Part shown: positions 37,901 to 50,369 of the stretch, piece after piece
Numbering within the stretch: position 1 is the stretch's first letter
Layout of the letters: the number at the start of each line of letters is the position of its first letter
Assembly (NCBI RefSeq): GCF_000150275.1
Contig: NW_002060949.1
Coordinates: 4,835,193-4,899,192 of the forward strand
Direction: 5' to 3'
Origin: Trichoplax adhaerens
Lineage: Eukaryota; Placozoa; Uniplacotomia; Trichoplacea; Trichoplacidae
Length of the DNA stretch: 64,000 nt
Made by a program: the position numbers and the translations under genes
Notes under the pieces: model-generated
What the model was told of the DNA's origin: nothing
What the model saw: only the letters and a program-made list of their open reading frames with translations
Databases searched by the model: none

Positions 37901-39554
37901 ATCCATTGTTTTCATCATATTTATAATATAAAAATAGAATCAAGTTGTTTTCTTTACTTATATAGAAGAATATTAATTATTCTCATCATATTATGATAAA
38001 AGCAGTCGCTACTTCCACGTAAGAGGTTAGATACTACGTTCATAGTCATTAATGAAATATCAATAAATAGGATTAGAGCGGTATCTAAGCCAGGATTGTT
38101 AATCTAGAATAGCAAAAGTGGATACGCTCGCCATCATTTCTGATTGAAACATATATAATACCACGGAGGTGTAGAATCTGTGCCTACCTAAAACAACACA
38201 TGTATCTCGATATATTGTATGCCATTTCCAGTATCTAAGTAGTCATTCTCTCAAGAAAAAACTAGCGTTAATTCAATGTTTTTTTCTTAAGTTTGATTGA
38301 CACTTTCAAGATATGAATATAAGTTGATGTACGGTACTCGTCATCATTTCTAATTAAAATATATATAATATCGTAGAAGTGCAGGAACTGTGCTTATTTT
38401 AAACAACACACATATCCGGATATATACTGTGCATATTTCTAAAGTTTATGCATTATTCTTTAAAGAAAAAACTAGCCGTAATTTAATGTTTTTCTCTTAA
38501 GTTTGATTAACACTCCCAAGATATGCATCTAAAATGCAAGCTGGAGTGATCGCTGACTGAATATCCTGCTGTAAGATCGTTATTCATGGCTAATATAAAA
38601 TAAATTGTCAGTTGCAGTATTGTACTATCACTGAATTAATAATGATAGGATAGTTTTTATCAGTTCCAACATTATTATTTACCAGCTACAGGACTATTTT
38701 TTAATTTTTATCAATACAGACTTAATTTAGTCGTCTTTGCTTTGTAAAAATCGATCGAAATAGCGGACATAGTACACTCTTAGTTTGGTAGAGTTATTCT
38801 AAAGTTGTAAGCAATGTACAATAGGCTACTTAATTTCGTTAAAGGCTAATTTTGATTCAATTTAGCATAACATTCGTTGACTAGTAAAATAATTTTATTC
38901 GGCGTAGTATTGCCTACACCAAGAAATTAATATGGTATCAATTTCTATCTGCTTGACTAACCCAAATACAGCCTGCCAAGAATGTAAGTTTAATTTGATA
39001 CGAACCAAACCCAATATGATTGATATACTCTTCAATAGAATAAGCCTTTCTAAGATTAAAATCTGAGATAAAATAAAGAAACTTTATCAATTTTGCTACT
39101 TGAAACTGTATAAGTTTGAACAAAAGCTTTTGCTGCCATCCTTAAGCCAAAAATGTTTTTGATATAAATTGAGGCGATTAGACAAATTTTATATCCGGTA
39201 ATGATGAGTGACAAATATCATAGACAGTATTAGTAAATCATACTTAAAGAAGTATAAAATAGATCAAAATAGTATTTCGGCCATTTAAACTATCGCGATT
39301 CTATTACAGATTAATGATCTTTCTAGGAATATCAAGGAAGTTGGAAAATGGGCCAGGATCACTGAATGCATTCTGAATAGTAAATGTTATCATTTTAAGT
39401 TTATACTGATAACTGCTAACTTACGCTGCTATATTATAGGGTATACATAAAATTAGAAAGTCAAAGCAAGTACTTTTTATACTTTACCAGATAAATTGGA
39501 TGTTGTTGATTGCTTTAATAGTCTTTCCCTAACTTCTGAGTCTGTTTCAGCCAT
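31973..39554 (-). CDS. divergent SV2-related (SVOP-like) MFS transporter, gene C (16 exons, 485 aa)
   Basis: Exons: 39554-39488, 39062-38962, 37876-37778, 37668-37597, 36835-36711, 36521-36458, 36361-36236, 36152-36024, 35873-35800, 35584-35514, 35414-35310, 34814-34703, 33766-33685, 33245-33156, 32959-32846, 31999-31973. Phases match genes A, B and D. Recognisable: HIGFGSYQIKL, GWYSDVYGRK, TRGLTGFGISG, CEFLPE, PESPRFYLVSGQ, AEIPG, LGRRKGI, YTAEVYPTSIRAIGLG (across the exon 13/14 junction), LPIETRGR. It departs from the family where function is expected: the TM1 Asp-x-x-Glu pair reads VAGMEVY (Asp lost), the basic RAR after EFLP is gone (EIYRCLS), and the exon 14 arginine context ARIGAM is NRFGVF. 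The terminal exon (27 nt, ETSNASAK) is inferred from the Glu that starts the last exon of A and B; it lies 0.85 kb away. Probably a transporter with changed specificity or coupling. Introns hold a MITE and a tandem duplication. Confidence 0.87.
34119..34379. mobile_element. MITE, 261 bp, with 31-bp terminal inverted repeats and TATT target duplication
   Basis: The left end CTGCCGTTACATGACAAAAG (continuing GAAGCAAGGTC) is the reverse complement of the right end with one mismatch (GTTAYATG). A 4-bp TATT lies directly outside both ends (34115-34118 and 34380-34383), as expected of a target-site duplication. No open frame inside, so non-autonomous. It sits in the intron between exons 13 and 12 of SVOP-like gene C. 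The transposase family cannot be named from these ends alone. Confidence 0.88.
38126..38532. repeat. tandem duplication of about 205 bp, two copies
   Basis: Copies start near 38126 and 38334. Shared phrases: CATCATTTCT.ATT.AAA, AAAACAACACA, AAAGAAAAAACTAG, and TCTTAAGTTTGATT.ACACT. Divergence is moderate. Located in intron 2 of SVOP-like gene C. Confidence 0.8.
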
Positions 39555-40229
39555 GTTTCTCTTTCGCAGTACGCGTACTATTTTATACCGAAATAACTAT
39601 CGATTAACACAATCTTAAGAACTGTGTAAATCACAACTTAATTCTAGTCGATAGCTATAGTACAATTGAGGTTGAAATAGGTTGTTTTCTATCCAAACTG
39701 ATGATAAAATGACAGGTTTATCGATTTATTGAAAGAGCTGTATAAAATTATAGAACTTTAAATACACTAGAAAATGCTATTACTGACAAACTACGATCGA
39801 AAATAACGTCCTTGAGTTCGTTTTCCAGAGTTATAACGCTGTAAAAGTATCTATTCTATGAACAACATGTATTTAAGAGTAATTTTTCGACACTATATTA
39901 TACATGGGTTCTAATCCTATAGTTTCTATCGTCAATAAACTCAAGCAAAAATAGATCTTAGACTGTTGCAGTATTCTAAGATATCTACATTTAAAATTAC
40001 TATTTTATATCTGTCTTCTCGTTAGCTTCAACGAGAATTTTACTCAATAGCCATTGATTCTGCAATGGGCTAGGCCGACGGAACGATCAACAGGTCTATT
40101 CTTAAGCAATTGTAAGTACCATCCCATAGGGATTTTGTGGCTATGGCATTGTTTTATTCAATTGTAATCTAGCTATTTATCTTATTGTAAAGTAACTTAC
40201 TATAGTGATTGTAGACTATTAGCCATGTT

Positions 40230-40760
40230 TAGTGTGATGTACAGAAGTGTCTTTTCTATATTTATCTTATGATACAGTATATTTAGTAGCCCATAATTAT
40301 ACAGTAGGCCGTAAGAATAGACTCTATGCTAGAGTACAGATGACCATATACAGTAAGGTGTTGAGCTACTAATAAGGTTAGAGGTAGAAATAGATATGTA
40401 AATCATATAGTAGTATATGCTTAGTTCATTGTACTTTGAGTGGTAGGAATAATGTCTACGAAAATACAGTAATCATTTCTATACTGGATTAATGATGGTT
40501 CGTTGTAAAATATTGGAACTAATAATAAGCTGAATATGTGTAAAATATAGTAGAATGCTGCTATGCTGATTGTAGCTGCGAAACACTACGGAGAGTATAA
40601 AAGCTGGAAACATTAGATTATCTGATTGTTCTTTCTAGAAATTTTTCAGTAGTTATATTCGGCTAGATTAGGGCAGCATGTAGCTAGTCTTTGTATGAGA
40701 TCTAATAAAGCTCCAATTTTCTACAACTTTGGAATTTTCGTGATCGGATTTTATCACGCT
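40230..40760 (+). mobile_element. possible degraded solo LTR (weak)
   Basis: A TATA-like GAGTATAAAAGC near 40593 is followed about 110 bp later by TAATAAAGC (near 40702), the order and rough spacing of promoter and polyadenylation signal in an LTR. I could not find clear TG..CA ends with a target duplication, so the boundaries are approximate. It may be an unrelated promoter-like stretch. Confidence 0.25.
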
Positions 40761-41074
40761 TATCTATATATAATCCCTACTTAGCCAAAAAACATATTTT
40801 AAACCACCAAAGCTATTCGAATGATTTAATAGCTTTGATGGCTTCAATATATTTTATGCTATCTAGAAGTTATGCATAAATAAGCTATGATGGTTTAAAA
40901 TATATTTAAAGCTTTTATGTTCAAACATAAATAAGTTTTGATGATTTAAAATATGATTCTATACTGTCTAGAGATTACATATAAAGATTAATAATTTCGG
41001 TATATCTGTAGTATTGGCTTAATGTTTAAATGAGTAAGCAAATCCTCTTAGTAGTAGTGTGGTATCTTAGTAGT

Positions 41075-41707
41075 TGTTACAGTGTTATACACTGTATTAC
41101 AGTAGAAATAACTATGTTAGGATAATTCTGTTAGACTATCCTTATTTAGTTAACTTCTAATTTGGATATACTGTATTTTAATATAGCACTGACTTTTTAT
41201 GACAGTGACACTTATACACATACTGAAATTATAATAGTTATAATAGGGAATGCAAATCATCTGCTTACAGTTCGAATCATTGTGATTGTAATTTACTTAT
41301 GGTAGACTGTAAATTATCATGGAAATGTTCCGTGATAGGACATATCGTAATCTGACTATTCTGTATTAGTCATTATATGTCTATGTTCGTAAATACTGTT
41401 GTCTGCATTAAGGGAGCAGTAGCTAAAATTAATATTTAATTCAGTAAATGATTCTAATGTTAATTGTATTAACTATGACTCATGAACTATTGAGGAATAG
41501 TATATAAATGCAGTATATCGTGAAATAAAGAAGAATTGTCTAACTTAGTGTTTAACGTAAAATACGAGGCGTTTAAGTCTTTGTGTAGTCTGCTAGTAGA
41601 GCAAAAGTGTTTGTGATAGTGCAGATATCGTTCCTTGATACGTGGTTCAAGGAATTGACTTATTGATCGTATATTGCGTTATCTTGTTGCAAAGCTGTTT
41701 TGTGACA
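41075..41707 (+). mobile_element. solo LTR, 633 bp, plus orientation
   Basis: Begins TGTTACAGTG and ends TTTTGTGACA (TG..CA). Flanked by a perfect 5-bp direct repeat GTAGT (41070-41074 and 41708-41712), the target-site duplication typical of LTR retroelements. Inside are a TATA box (TATATAA at 41502-41508) and a polyadenylation signal (AATAAA at 41525-41530). No internal retroviral-type genes are attached, so this is a solo LTR left by recombination. Nearly identical to the inverted copy at 50370-51002. Confidence 0.92.
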
Positions 41708-42948
41708 GTAGTCTAGTCTAAGAATTGACGTATATATCTTATGGTTGATTTCCCTACTACTCGGAGTGCTAACTCCTATCGAAACGTTAAGTAACCTTTT
41801 TATATAATAATAACGAACTTCAATTACAGTCTCGACAGGAGTTTACTCATCAAGTAGCACGTAAATCAATCAAAAGACAAATATACTAATTCTTAAATTA
41901 GATTGTTACAAAGCTATAATACTACGAATAGAATTTGCTGAGTCATTGAAACATAAAGCTAATATTGTAGATACGCTAGGATTAGTAATCTTCATACTTA
42001 ATACTTAGATAGCAAAATAATATACCGTAATTTTAATCATCTAAGCTATTCGAATAACTTAAATTATTGCTCTATATAGTTATTGTACGTAAAAATCAAC
42101 AGGCAGTTCATTCAAGCTAAATATAAAGAATTGATCACTTTATTAGTTCAATGTTATTTATGTAATTTAAAAGAGGGGAAAATGATTAGTGTAATCGATA
42201 TTTACTACCGATAGCATATTTAAATGATTGCAATTTATGTTAGCAACCCGCGTTAGCGTAATGCCGAAGATACAATGATATCAATATAAAGACCTATTAA
42301 CCCATCACATTATTTCGATCACCTTTACGCCAAAAATATTACATATTCGAATTAAAACTACGATATACTCGTTTCTTTGAATTTCCATCAATAAATGATG
42401 TCAGATACTGAAGAATGATTAAAAAAAGTCCATGAAAATAGTTGCTTAATTGCATACTAAATTAGATGAACAAAGCAACGGATATCTGAGTAGTTATATT
42501 AAATATTGATAGCAATTTACATGCAAAAATCAGGCTTGCAAAGTGGTAATCAATCAAGATGGGGTTGAATTAAGAAAAACTCACAAAATCACGATAACTA
42601 TCTGAATTTGTACCAATACTAATGTTAATACTGAAGATTAGAAATAGTTTGGAAAGGTAGTTGCAGGATCATGAGCGGAATCACTCGAATAGATGACCTA
42701 AAAAGCACCGTAATTTTGTTAATGCATTTAAATACAGTAAAAATCAACCCTGTAATATAATAGAAGAAATTAGTTCTATAGTAATCCTAGCAGCATAGTT
42801 CTATCGTTATAATAAGATCATTTTTAGCATACTTCAAACTGAAGTAGTTCCGAAGTTAATTTATTTAGAGCAATTTTATACCTCAGTTATCAATTAAATT
42901 AATAAACGATGAATAAAACTCTAGTTTAAATATTCAACTCTTGTACTA

Positions 42949-43191
42949 CTAGTGACCTTTGGACAATGGCCTCTGCTCCCTTGCATTTGTATTATTATTA
43001 TACGAGCTAAGGTAATTAATTGCTTTTCTATTAACTATCTTACTATGCATTAAGCTTAAAGTCTTATTTAATGTCACTGCAAGATATTGTACACGTACAT
43101 GTATCTCATCAGGATCTAATACGCGATAATAACGCTTCCTTTCAGACACTCTCATACCAAGCATGTCTCTATAGACTCGTTTTATATACAA
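42949..43191 (-). CDS. unrecognised 80-codon open frame, possibly chance
   Basis: The frame reads MYIKRVYRDMLGMRVSERKR, YYRVLDPDEIHVRVQYLAVT, then LNKTLSLMHSKIVNRKAINY and ends in a basic tail. Its amino-acid make-up looks more protein-like than most short open frames here (balanced charges, few Leu/Ile/Phe runs). No domain, signal peptide or splice partner is seen. It starts 50 bp from the proposed first exon of SVOP-like gene D in the opposite direction. Could be a coding remnant of a mobile element or chance. Confidence 0.2.
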   Translation of the reverse strand: MYIKRVYRDMLGMRVSERKRYYRVLDPDEIHVRVQYLAVTLNKTLSLMHSKIVNRKAINYLSSYNNNTNAREQRPLSKGH

Positions 43192-43241
43192 ATATCTACA
43201 TGGGTTCCTACTAGGACATTGTAAACCTGTTTAAAAATCTA

Positions 43242-46200
43242 ATGATGGCCAGTTTAAATTTAACTGGTGAAATATTTGCAAGCAATTCCGAACATTCAAT
43301 TGATAATCATTCAGTACTTGGTGATCAATTAGGTACATGAAAGATAATTTCGAACTTAGAATTTCGTGATATCGGATGATTTCAGAATTAGAGACTTTTC
43401 AGATACAACAAAATTATATAATGCCTAGTAGTTGATTGCAAATTGAGAAGAAAAATAATTTTACATATCATGGTCAAGAACTATTTACATCCGTTGATCA
43501 GCTCTTTAACTTTATGGTTGCTGTTAAAAATAATATACAAAGTATGTGCGAGATCTTTGATATAACATTTCTCACTTCCATATTAGATTGCGACCAAGAC
43601 CGCACAGTCGAAGATTGTATTAACTCGATAGGATTTGGCAAGTATCAAATTCGACTATTATTATTGGCAGGATGCGATACGGTAAGATAAATGAGGGTAA
43701 TTATAGATTAATTCAGATTTTAAACAATTTTTCTTATAAAGTCTTCTTATAATAGGAAAGTATAATCTACAAATAGGATAAGAAATAAAACTTACACTTT
43801 TTTCTATTATTGAATTCAAAATTTTTATTTGACAACTCCGATCCAATATTATTGCAGTCGATCTTATCATAGATCTGATTGATTAATTCTACCTTTTAAG
43901 TTTAATATACAACAAAATAAAACACTAGATATAAAATAATGATAGATATATTACTAATCACCTACATAGTTTAGATTCTATCAGATAATACAGCATTTAT
44001 TCTTATGACTTCATTAATCACCAGAGTTGTATCTGTACAATCCATTCTAACAACATTCAATATCGGTCATATTCCAATCTAATTTAGAGCACACATCAGA
44101 AATGCTAATTGAAGCCATTTTTATTTTATATTTCTTAAATGACGATAATTATTTATTTAGGCTAGCCTGTCGATAGGTGGATAATACTGTATTTATAATG
44201 TCAAGATACGTAAACACAAAATGTCCGAATCTTAGTAATGATAATTTTAGTACTAATAGGTTAGGATTTAATGATACATATTAACCGAATTCTATCATAC
44301 TCTACATTACCTAGTTACGATTCTTTCGGGCCAATAGTAATTCTATCTCACTCAAGTCTGCCTTAATTCTATCTATGGACTAGCTAAAACACGTATTTTT
44401 TATATTGATTACGAAATTAGCTCGTTGATGCCATGGAAGTCATGTTATTAGCCATTATTGGACCTGTACTTCTATGTGAATGGTCTCTATCGCCATGGCA
44501 AGAAGCTTTCATGACAACGGTATCGATATCCAGATTTTAACAGCTACCAGATATACTACATGTACATTGTACAGTAATCGACGGACCTATGGATATATCA
44601 TAGATATTAACGCAGAAACGAATACTATTTGAACTAAATTTTCGTAATCGTCGATAAATTATAATATTGCCAATGTATGAACTACTTATATTATAACCCA
44701 TAATTTGATGGACTTGCAGCTGATTATTATATCATTCTCTAAGGAGCTATATTGTTTTGTGCACAGTATTGAAGACTGTAGTTGCAACCACCACATAATC
44801 ATAATTATGGAAGTACTCCAATAAAATTATGAGATACGCCACAGTTATACGGTAGTAGGCTCACGAGTTATACCGGACAGTAAACTCAAACTAATATGGG
44901 ATGAATACGATAGAAATGGAGATTGCAATCCTATTATGATAGCCAGACCCGTTATTGTAACGGGCATTTACTGCTAGTTGCTTTAATTTATTTTCTATAT
45001 TCTTTTACAGTTCGTTTTTATTGGGATAGGTATTGGCGCACTCTTTTGGGGTTGGATATGTGATATCTATGGCCGTAAATTGGTAAATTGTCTCAAATAT
45101 ACTATTTGATCACGATCATACAATATTATTATTTTGCTAACAATCCATAACAGACAAGATCATGACGTCAGTAATTAGTGATTGATCTGCTAATAGCAGA
45201 AATGCAATAATGGCTGCTTACTTTGCCAAACAGTATCATATCGTATCTAGATACTAATTGCAGCTTATCAAATACGGTCACTTTGCATATCTTAAATTAT
45301 AAATATGGACCTAATTTTACAATGCTATGCAAGCTATTCAATTGGTAATATGTTATATGAATTATTTTTATTATACAACTTATTGAAACACTTTGGTTTT
45401 GCAACAAATACTCAGTAGTCTTAGGGTTAAAATATTCTGGACCGGAAATAGATATTTAAAAAACATTATTCTACTGTAACCTGGAGATAATGTGGACAAA
45501 TCTATAAATTTCCGATATAAAATCTATTTAGTAACGTAGTGTACAATTGATAGTGTTTACATAAGGTATTTAAGATCATACTAATTTTCATCCGGCTTAA
45601 GTTTTGCTAGGGCGATCTTAAGGAATACAAGTGATTTAGTCAGCAATATAGAATTCATAACTCTGTCACTTTGCTGAGAATAGTCTTTAAATTAGCTCGT
45701 ACGGCATCTATTTTAAGTATTTTAATCTTATATATTTGTTAATTTATTAGGGTGTACTCTCAGCAGCTATCCTAACATTCTACTACGGGTTTCTGTGTTC
45801 TTTTTCTCCAAGTTATTTCTGGATTATTTGTACAAGAGCATTAACTGGATTCAGTTTATCGGGATCTACTCAAATGTATGCCATTACATAAAATTTTTAA
45901 AGTGCTTTAGCCATTCTAACGATCATAAACAAAAAACTCTCACAACTGTGATTAAAATAGTAGATAGTGCATCTACTGATGGTAATTCATGAACATCTCA
46001 TAACAAGAATAAATTACTACTAACGTGCCTTTATTGTTCGATGCTAATATTCTGCATTTATCGTCATTGAATTGATAGGGTGACAATTCTTAGTGAATTT
46101 TTGCCGACGCCCATTAGAGCTCGAGCTGTCATCTTTCTCTCGGTACTTATGCAGAATTAAATGCAGCGAACAAAACTAAGTCCTTTATAGCCCAATACTC

Positions 46201-49200
46201 TATTTATTGTCGTATATTTTAGGTATTTTGGTCAACAGGAGTTACTTTAGAAGTTCTTCTAGCCTATGCAATCATGCCACATCTTGGTTGGAGGTATCTG
46301 GTGGCAATTTCTACTTTCCCCTGTATTTTCTTCTCTTTTTTCTTCAGAGTAGGATCAGTTTTATTCCTTGATATGCTATTTAGACTCAAATATCTGTGAA
46401 CTGTCTTCTAGTATATTAATAACAATTTAATGATTAGTATCTTCCAGAATCTCCACGGTATTTAATAAATTCCAGACAATACGCCAAAGCAGTAGCTACT
46501 TTACAGAATGCAGCAAGAGTGAATGGTAAGCCAATTTTGCAGGGAACTATTAAGCAACCTACAAAGGTCTGTAAAAATTTTGCGATTATTTACTCACTGT
46601 TGAGTGCTTTATTTAAACCTATATAATAAGATAAATAAGGCATTTATATTGGTAGTATTGCGATATTACTCTTAATGAAAATTTAAATAGATGAATTATG
46701 GAAGACTGCGAAACTTATTAATGCCACCGTATAGAAAAACAACATTATTACTTTGGACAATATGGTAAAGATGAATGCTCCTTCATATGATCAGTAAATA
46801 AATCCTAGTAACCTGATACCTTACTTCATGGTGCTCTATTCGAAATTTTGATTAGAGTATCTACTAAGAATTTTTAAAGACTATCTGATTATTATAGACT
46901 TAAAATTAATTCATTCTAATAGTATAACAGGTGGTTTATTTCATTCAAGATATTCTATTTGTTAACAATCAGGTTCTGTACTGGCTTCACATACTACGGC
47001 ATTATATTAATTGCTCCACTGGTGTATTCTACTGATCACTGTGGTAATTTATCTATCAAACTACTCTTGTAATATTATTTAATTCTATTAACTAAGTGAT
47101 CCTATTATCATACTCTAAATCAGCAGCAATCTGATTTTTATAGGTGCAAACAGCCTTGTACAATCCAAGTGTGATTGTAAAGTCTTAACCACAGCTGATT
47201 ATGGACAACTTTTAATTACGACCCTCGCAGAATTTCTAGGTTGATCTATACATATAATACTAGCAGTAGCATTACTTAAACTATTTCAATCTGATATCTA
47301 CATCACTTGATGATACTATTTGTTAGGCACATTTCTATCCTTTGCTTTAATTGAAAGACTAGGAAGGAAAAAATTACTAGCCTTGGAATGTTTAATATCG
47401 GCGGTATTATTTTTTGTCTTGATTGTCTGCAATATGACAATGTAAGTCTGATTCATTTTTATATGTATTAATTAAATCGACCTTATTGTTCTATGCGTAT
47501 TACTTTATAATTGCAAGTAATATGTATAAAACTATTGCGATTCCCTGATCTATAGTCAAACGAAGACTATCATAATGTTCATAAACAGAGCTATGCTGGT
47601 AGGAGAGTATCAAGTCATCACTCTATACACACCTGAGGTATACCATTTAATGCTACTCCTAAGGTGTTAATTCCTTCATATTTCCTACGCAAATCAATTT
47701 TACTTATAATATCCAGATTGAAGTTAAACTCATAATGTAGTTGAGTCAATAACAATAGTAAGGCGCTCTGTACACTCCTAAGTATACAGTTCCGTCTAAC
47801 ACTACTTTAAAACGTTAATTCCTTCATTTTCCTATATAAACTATAAACTAATCCTATTTACAATATTTATAATACAGTTAAATTTATAATCTAGTTTAGC
47901 TGATAGCCATGTTAAGACGCTCTTTATATACCTGAGGTATACCATCTAATGCGACGTCTAAAATGTTAATTCCTTAATATTCGCTGCATAAATTAATTTT
48001 ATTTTATTTATAATATTCATATTACAGTTAAATTTATAATCTAGTTTAGTCAATCACAATAGTAAGGCATTAAATGTTTATGAATTTTTATCATCGTTCT
48101 AGAGAAGCATTACAATTTGGGTTTAATTTGCTTCCTTGTTATTTATATAAAGTATTTTGCATGGCAATTATATTTACCTATACGTAATAACATATTTATT
48201 CCGTATTTCCAGATATATCCAACTAGCTCTCGAGCAAGTGGTTTAGGCTTCTGTAGCGGTTTTTCTCGACTCAGCGCCATGGTTACACCGTTTATTGCGC
48301 AGGTTTTAGCGAAATTTAATTTTATACAATTTGATTCTAACAGCTAAACTTTGCATTCCCTTTTCATCGCAATTTTGTGTAGTGTACCTCTCGATAGTTG
48401 CCATAACAAAAAACGACTGATAGTTCATTTCATAAGATCTGGAAGACGAGCATCAGATTCATTTGTTTCATATTCTTGCTATTAGTCTGCTTTTAATGCT
48501 TACTACGTGAAATTGTCTCAGTATTACGATGCAATAAATAGGTACTGTACTACTATACTAGCTACAGTTACCCGTTTCTTGCACAAATATTTAGTTATAT
48601 TTCTATTCCTTATTCATTGCTCCATCATGACGCACATCTATGTTTTCATCAGGATTGGAATATTATGACGACAAATCACGATTACATTTAATCCGTAATT
48701 TAATATGCATACTCGTGTATCGAAATTTTGTATTTCGAAAGATAAATATTAATGTATGTACATAATTTTACATTTTCTCTATGATGCTTCGAATAAATTC
48801 CGCCTATAGACCAAACTTAAATTCGATTTCGTAGTCTCAATTACTACCATGCAATCAGTAAACGTAAACTCATTGCAAACTAGGAAAACAAAATTAATTT
48901 AGAATCTAAAATTATTGATACTTTAATTTGATAAATTATAATTATTAATAGATACCTCTTCTTAGTTGAATATATTGAATAGACTACTTTATTCTTGATA
49001 TATAGATTGTCTTTACAAAAACGAAGGCTTTAGCTTTATCCATCTATGGACTAGTGTCACTTTTGAGTGCTGCATGTTCAATTATGCTACCTATCGAAAC
49101 TAAAGGACGCACAATGCAGGTAAAATTAGACTTTAAATGATCGGGATTGGTGTTACAAATCTAACCAGAAAAGTAATTATTCATTGAAGTATGTCTATCT

Positions 49201-49281
49201 CAAAGGCTAGATAATGCTCCAATTTATCTAGAACTAGTCTCGCTTAATAAATATATTTCTATTTATAAGGAAAAATTATAG
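43242..49281 (+). CDS. SV2-related (SVOP-like) MFS transporter, gene D (16 exons, about 462 aa)
   Basis: Exons: 43242-43266 (tentative), 43587-43681, 44421-44519, 45011-45082, 45751-45875, 46079-46142, 46223-46348, 46438-46566, 46691-46764, 46973-47043, 47144-47239, 47327-47441, 47556-47637, 48213-48302, 49006-49119, 49270-49281 (tentative). Phases agree with genes A-C. Motifs: [21 protein letters not shown] (TM1 Asp-x-x-Glu kept), [75 protein letters not shown] (across the exon 13/14 junction), LPIETKGR. Odd: exon 2 ends GCDT where the other copies have GC.W, and exon 12 is one codon longer. The intron after exon 13 contains three tandem copies of a segment that includes the end of exon 13 and its donor. 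The first exon was chosen for its phase (ends in one G before GTGAAA) and its similarity to the NLS|G end of gene C exon 1. It is the only transporter here on the + strand. Confidence 0.86.
47621..48067. repeat. three tandem copies (about 150 bp) spanning an exon end and its donor
   Basis: Copies begin near 47621, 47766 and 47920. Copy 1 starts with the last 17 nt of exon 13 of SVOP-like gene D (CTCTATACACACCTGAG) and its donor GTATAC. Copy 3 repeats this almost exactly (TATATACCTGAGGTATACC); copy 2 is decayed (TACACTCCTAAGTATAC). All continue with TTAATTCCTT, ATAATAT and AATCTAGTTTAG-like phrases. Thus the intron carries one well-preserved and one broken decoy donor. Confidence 0.85.
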
Positions 49282-50369
49282 GTTAAAATTAAATAGTCCT
49301 TTAATTATAATAGGAATAGCTAGCATTTTGGAAAATTATCATCAAAGCTACTGACATATCTCGAAGGAATCTGACTGGGCACAAACAATACCAGTACAAT
49401 AGCTGCATGATATATGATTGAATATAAGTATTAAAAAGATGAACTTTCAAGATTTTGTTGCAATAATTTTTATTAATTTATCGCTTCGTACAATATGTAT
49501 TTTTAATATCCAATGCTAAAATAAAAGCTGATGCAAATAAGATTTGGATATATTTCAGCTGCTTAGCAGTTTCAATTCATATCTGTGTAACGTGTAATTA
49601 ATAAATTTGACTATTTTAAGTTCATTTACATCACAAACTATCAGACTTTGTACATATCTATAATGTTCTTGTTTTGACATCAAAATTAAGTAATAGCAAG
49701 ATGATTAGACTGTCGATTAACTTGAAGATTAATAGATTCCTATACGATTACTTTATGTGATGTCCTATTTTAAAGCCTTCTAACTCACTTTCTGTTGCGT
49801 CATAGAATCTCAGCAATTAGAATAATAAGATGGAGTAGCATATATCATAACATTTTTATAAAAGAATTAATTTTCGAATAGATGTATTCATTTTAGCAAC
49901 TTTTATTAACATTAGCCTTAGCTTGGCATCGTAAATTATTATCAGAAAAAATTTAATAGTTTAATTCCGTGGCATTGCAGTCAACTTCTACTTGTATGAA
50001 ATATTTCTGTTACAAATCGATTGAAATAAATTTCTCTAAATTTGGCAGGTTTATGCAAAATATATAGTCTTACTAAAGGGACTGCTATTATTTATCATAT
50101 ATTTGAATAAAATAGCAGCACAGAAAAGTAAAAGAAATTCTTTATCTAGTTCAATACAAATGGACTAACGTATCGCCTAAAAAATATTACATCATTGGAA
50201 TCAACTAGGGCTAGAGAAATAACGAAATTTAAGCTATTTATTTACTGATGGAGATAATCAAGATTTTTAAATGATTTAAGAATACTAGAGGACGTCAAAT
50301 ATTATTCTTAACAGTAAGAAATATATCAATAATAGTAAGTTCAATTACTTTCAAATTTTTATAGATTAG

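Larger units (their letters stand above)
39555..43241. other. divergent intergenic stretch between SVOP-like C (-) and D (+), containing LTR sequence
   Basis: Holds the solo LTR at 41075-41707 and an LTR-like promoter region near 40230-40760. Inverted and direct repeats built from AAGCTAT.CGAAT and TTTAAAATAT lie near 40790-40990. One minus-strand open frame at 42949-43191 is listed separately. No further gene. Confidence 0.5.

Noticed and set aside
41268-41282. tRNA-like B-box (GTTCGAATC)
   Set aside because: Lies inside the solo LTR; no cloverleaf or A-box can be formed around it.
10128-49281. PGAM5 and SVOP-like genes as one functional system
   Set aside because: Interleaving is real, but strands alternate, there is no shared regulatory motif that I can see, and no known biochemical link; local duplication explains the pattern.
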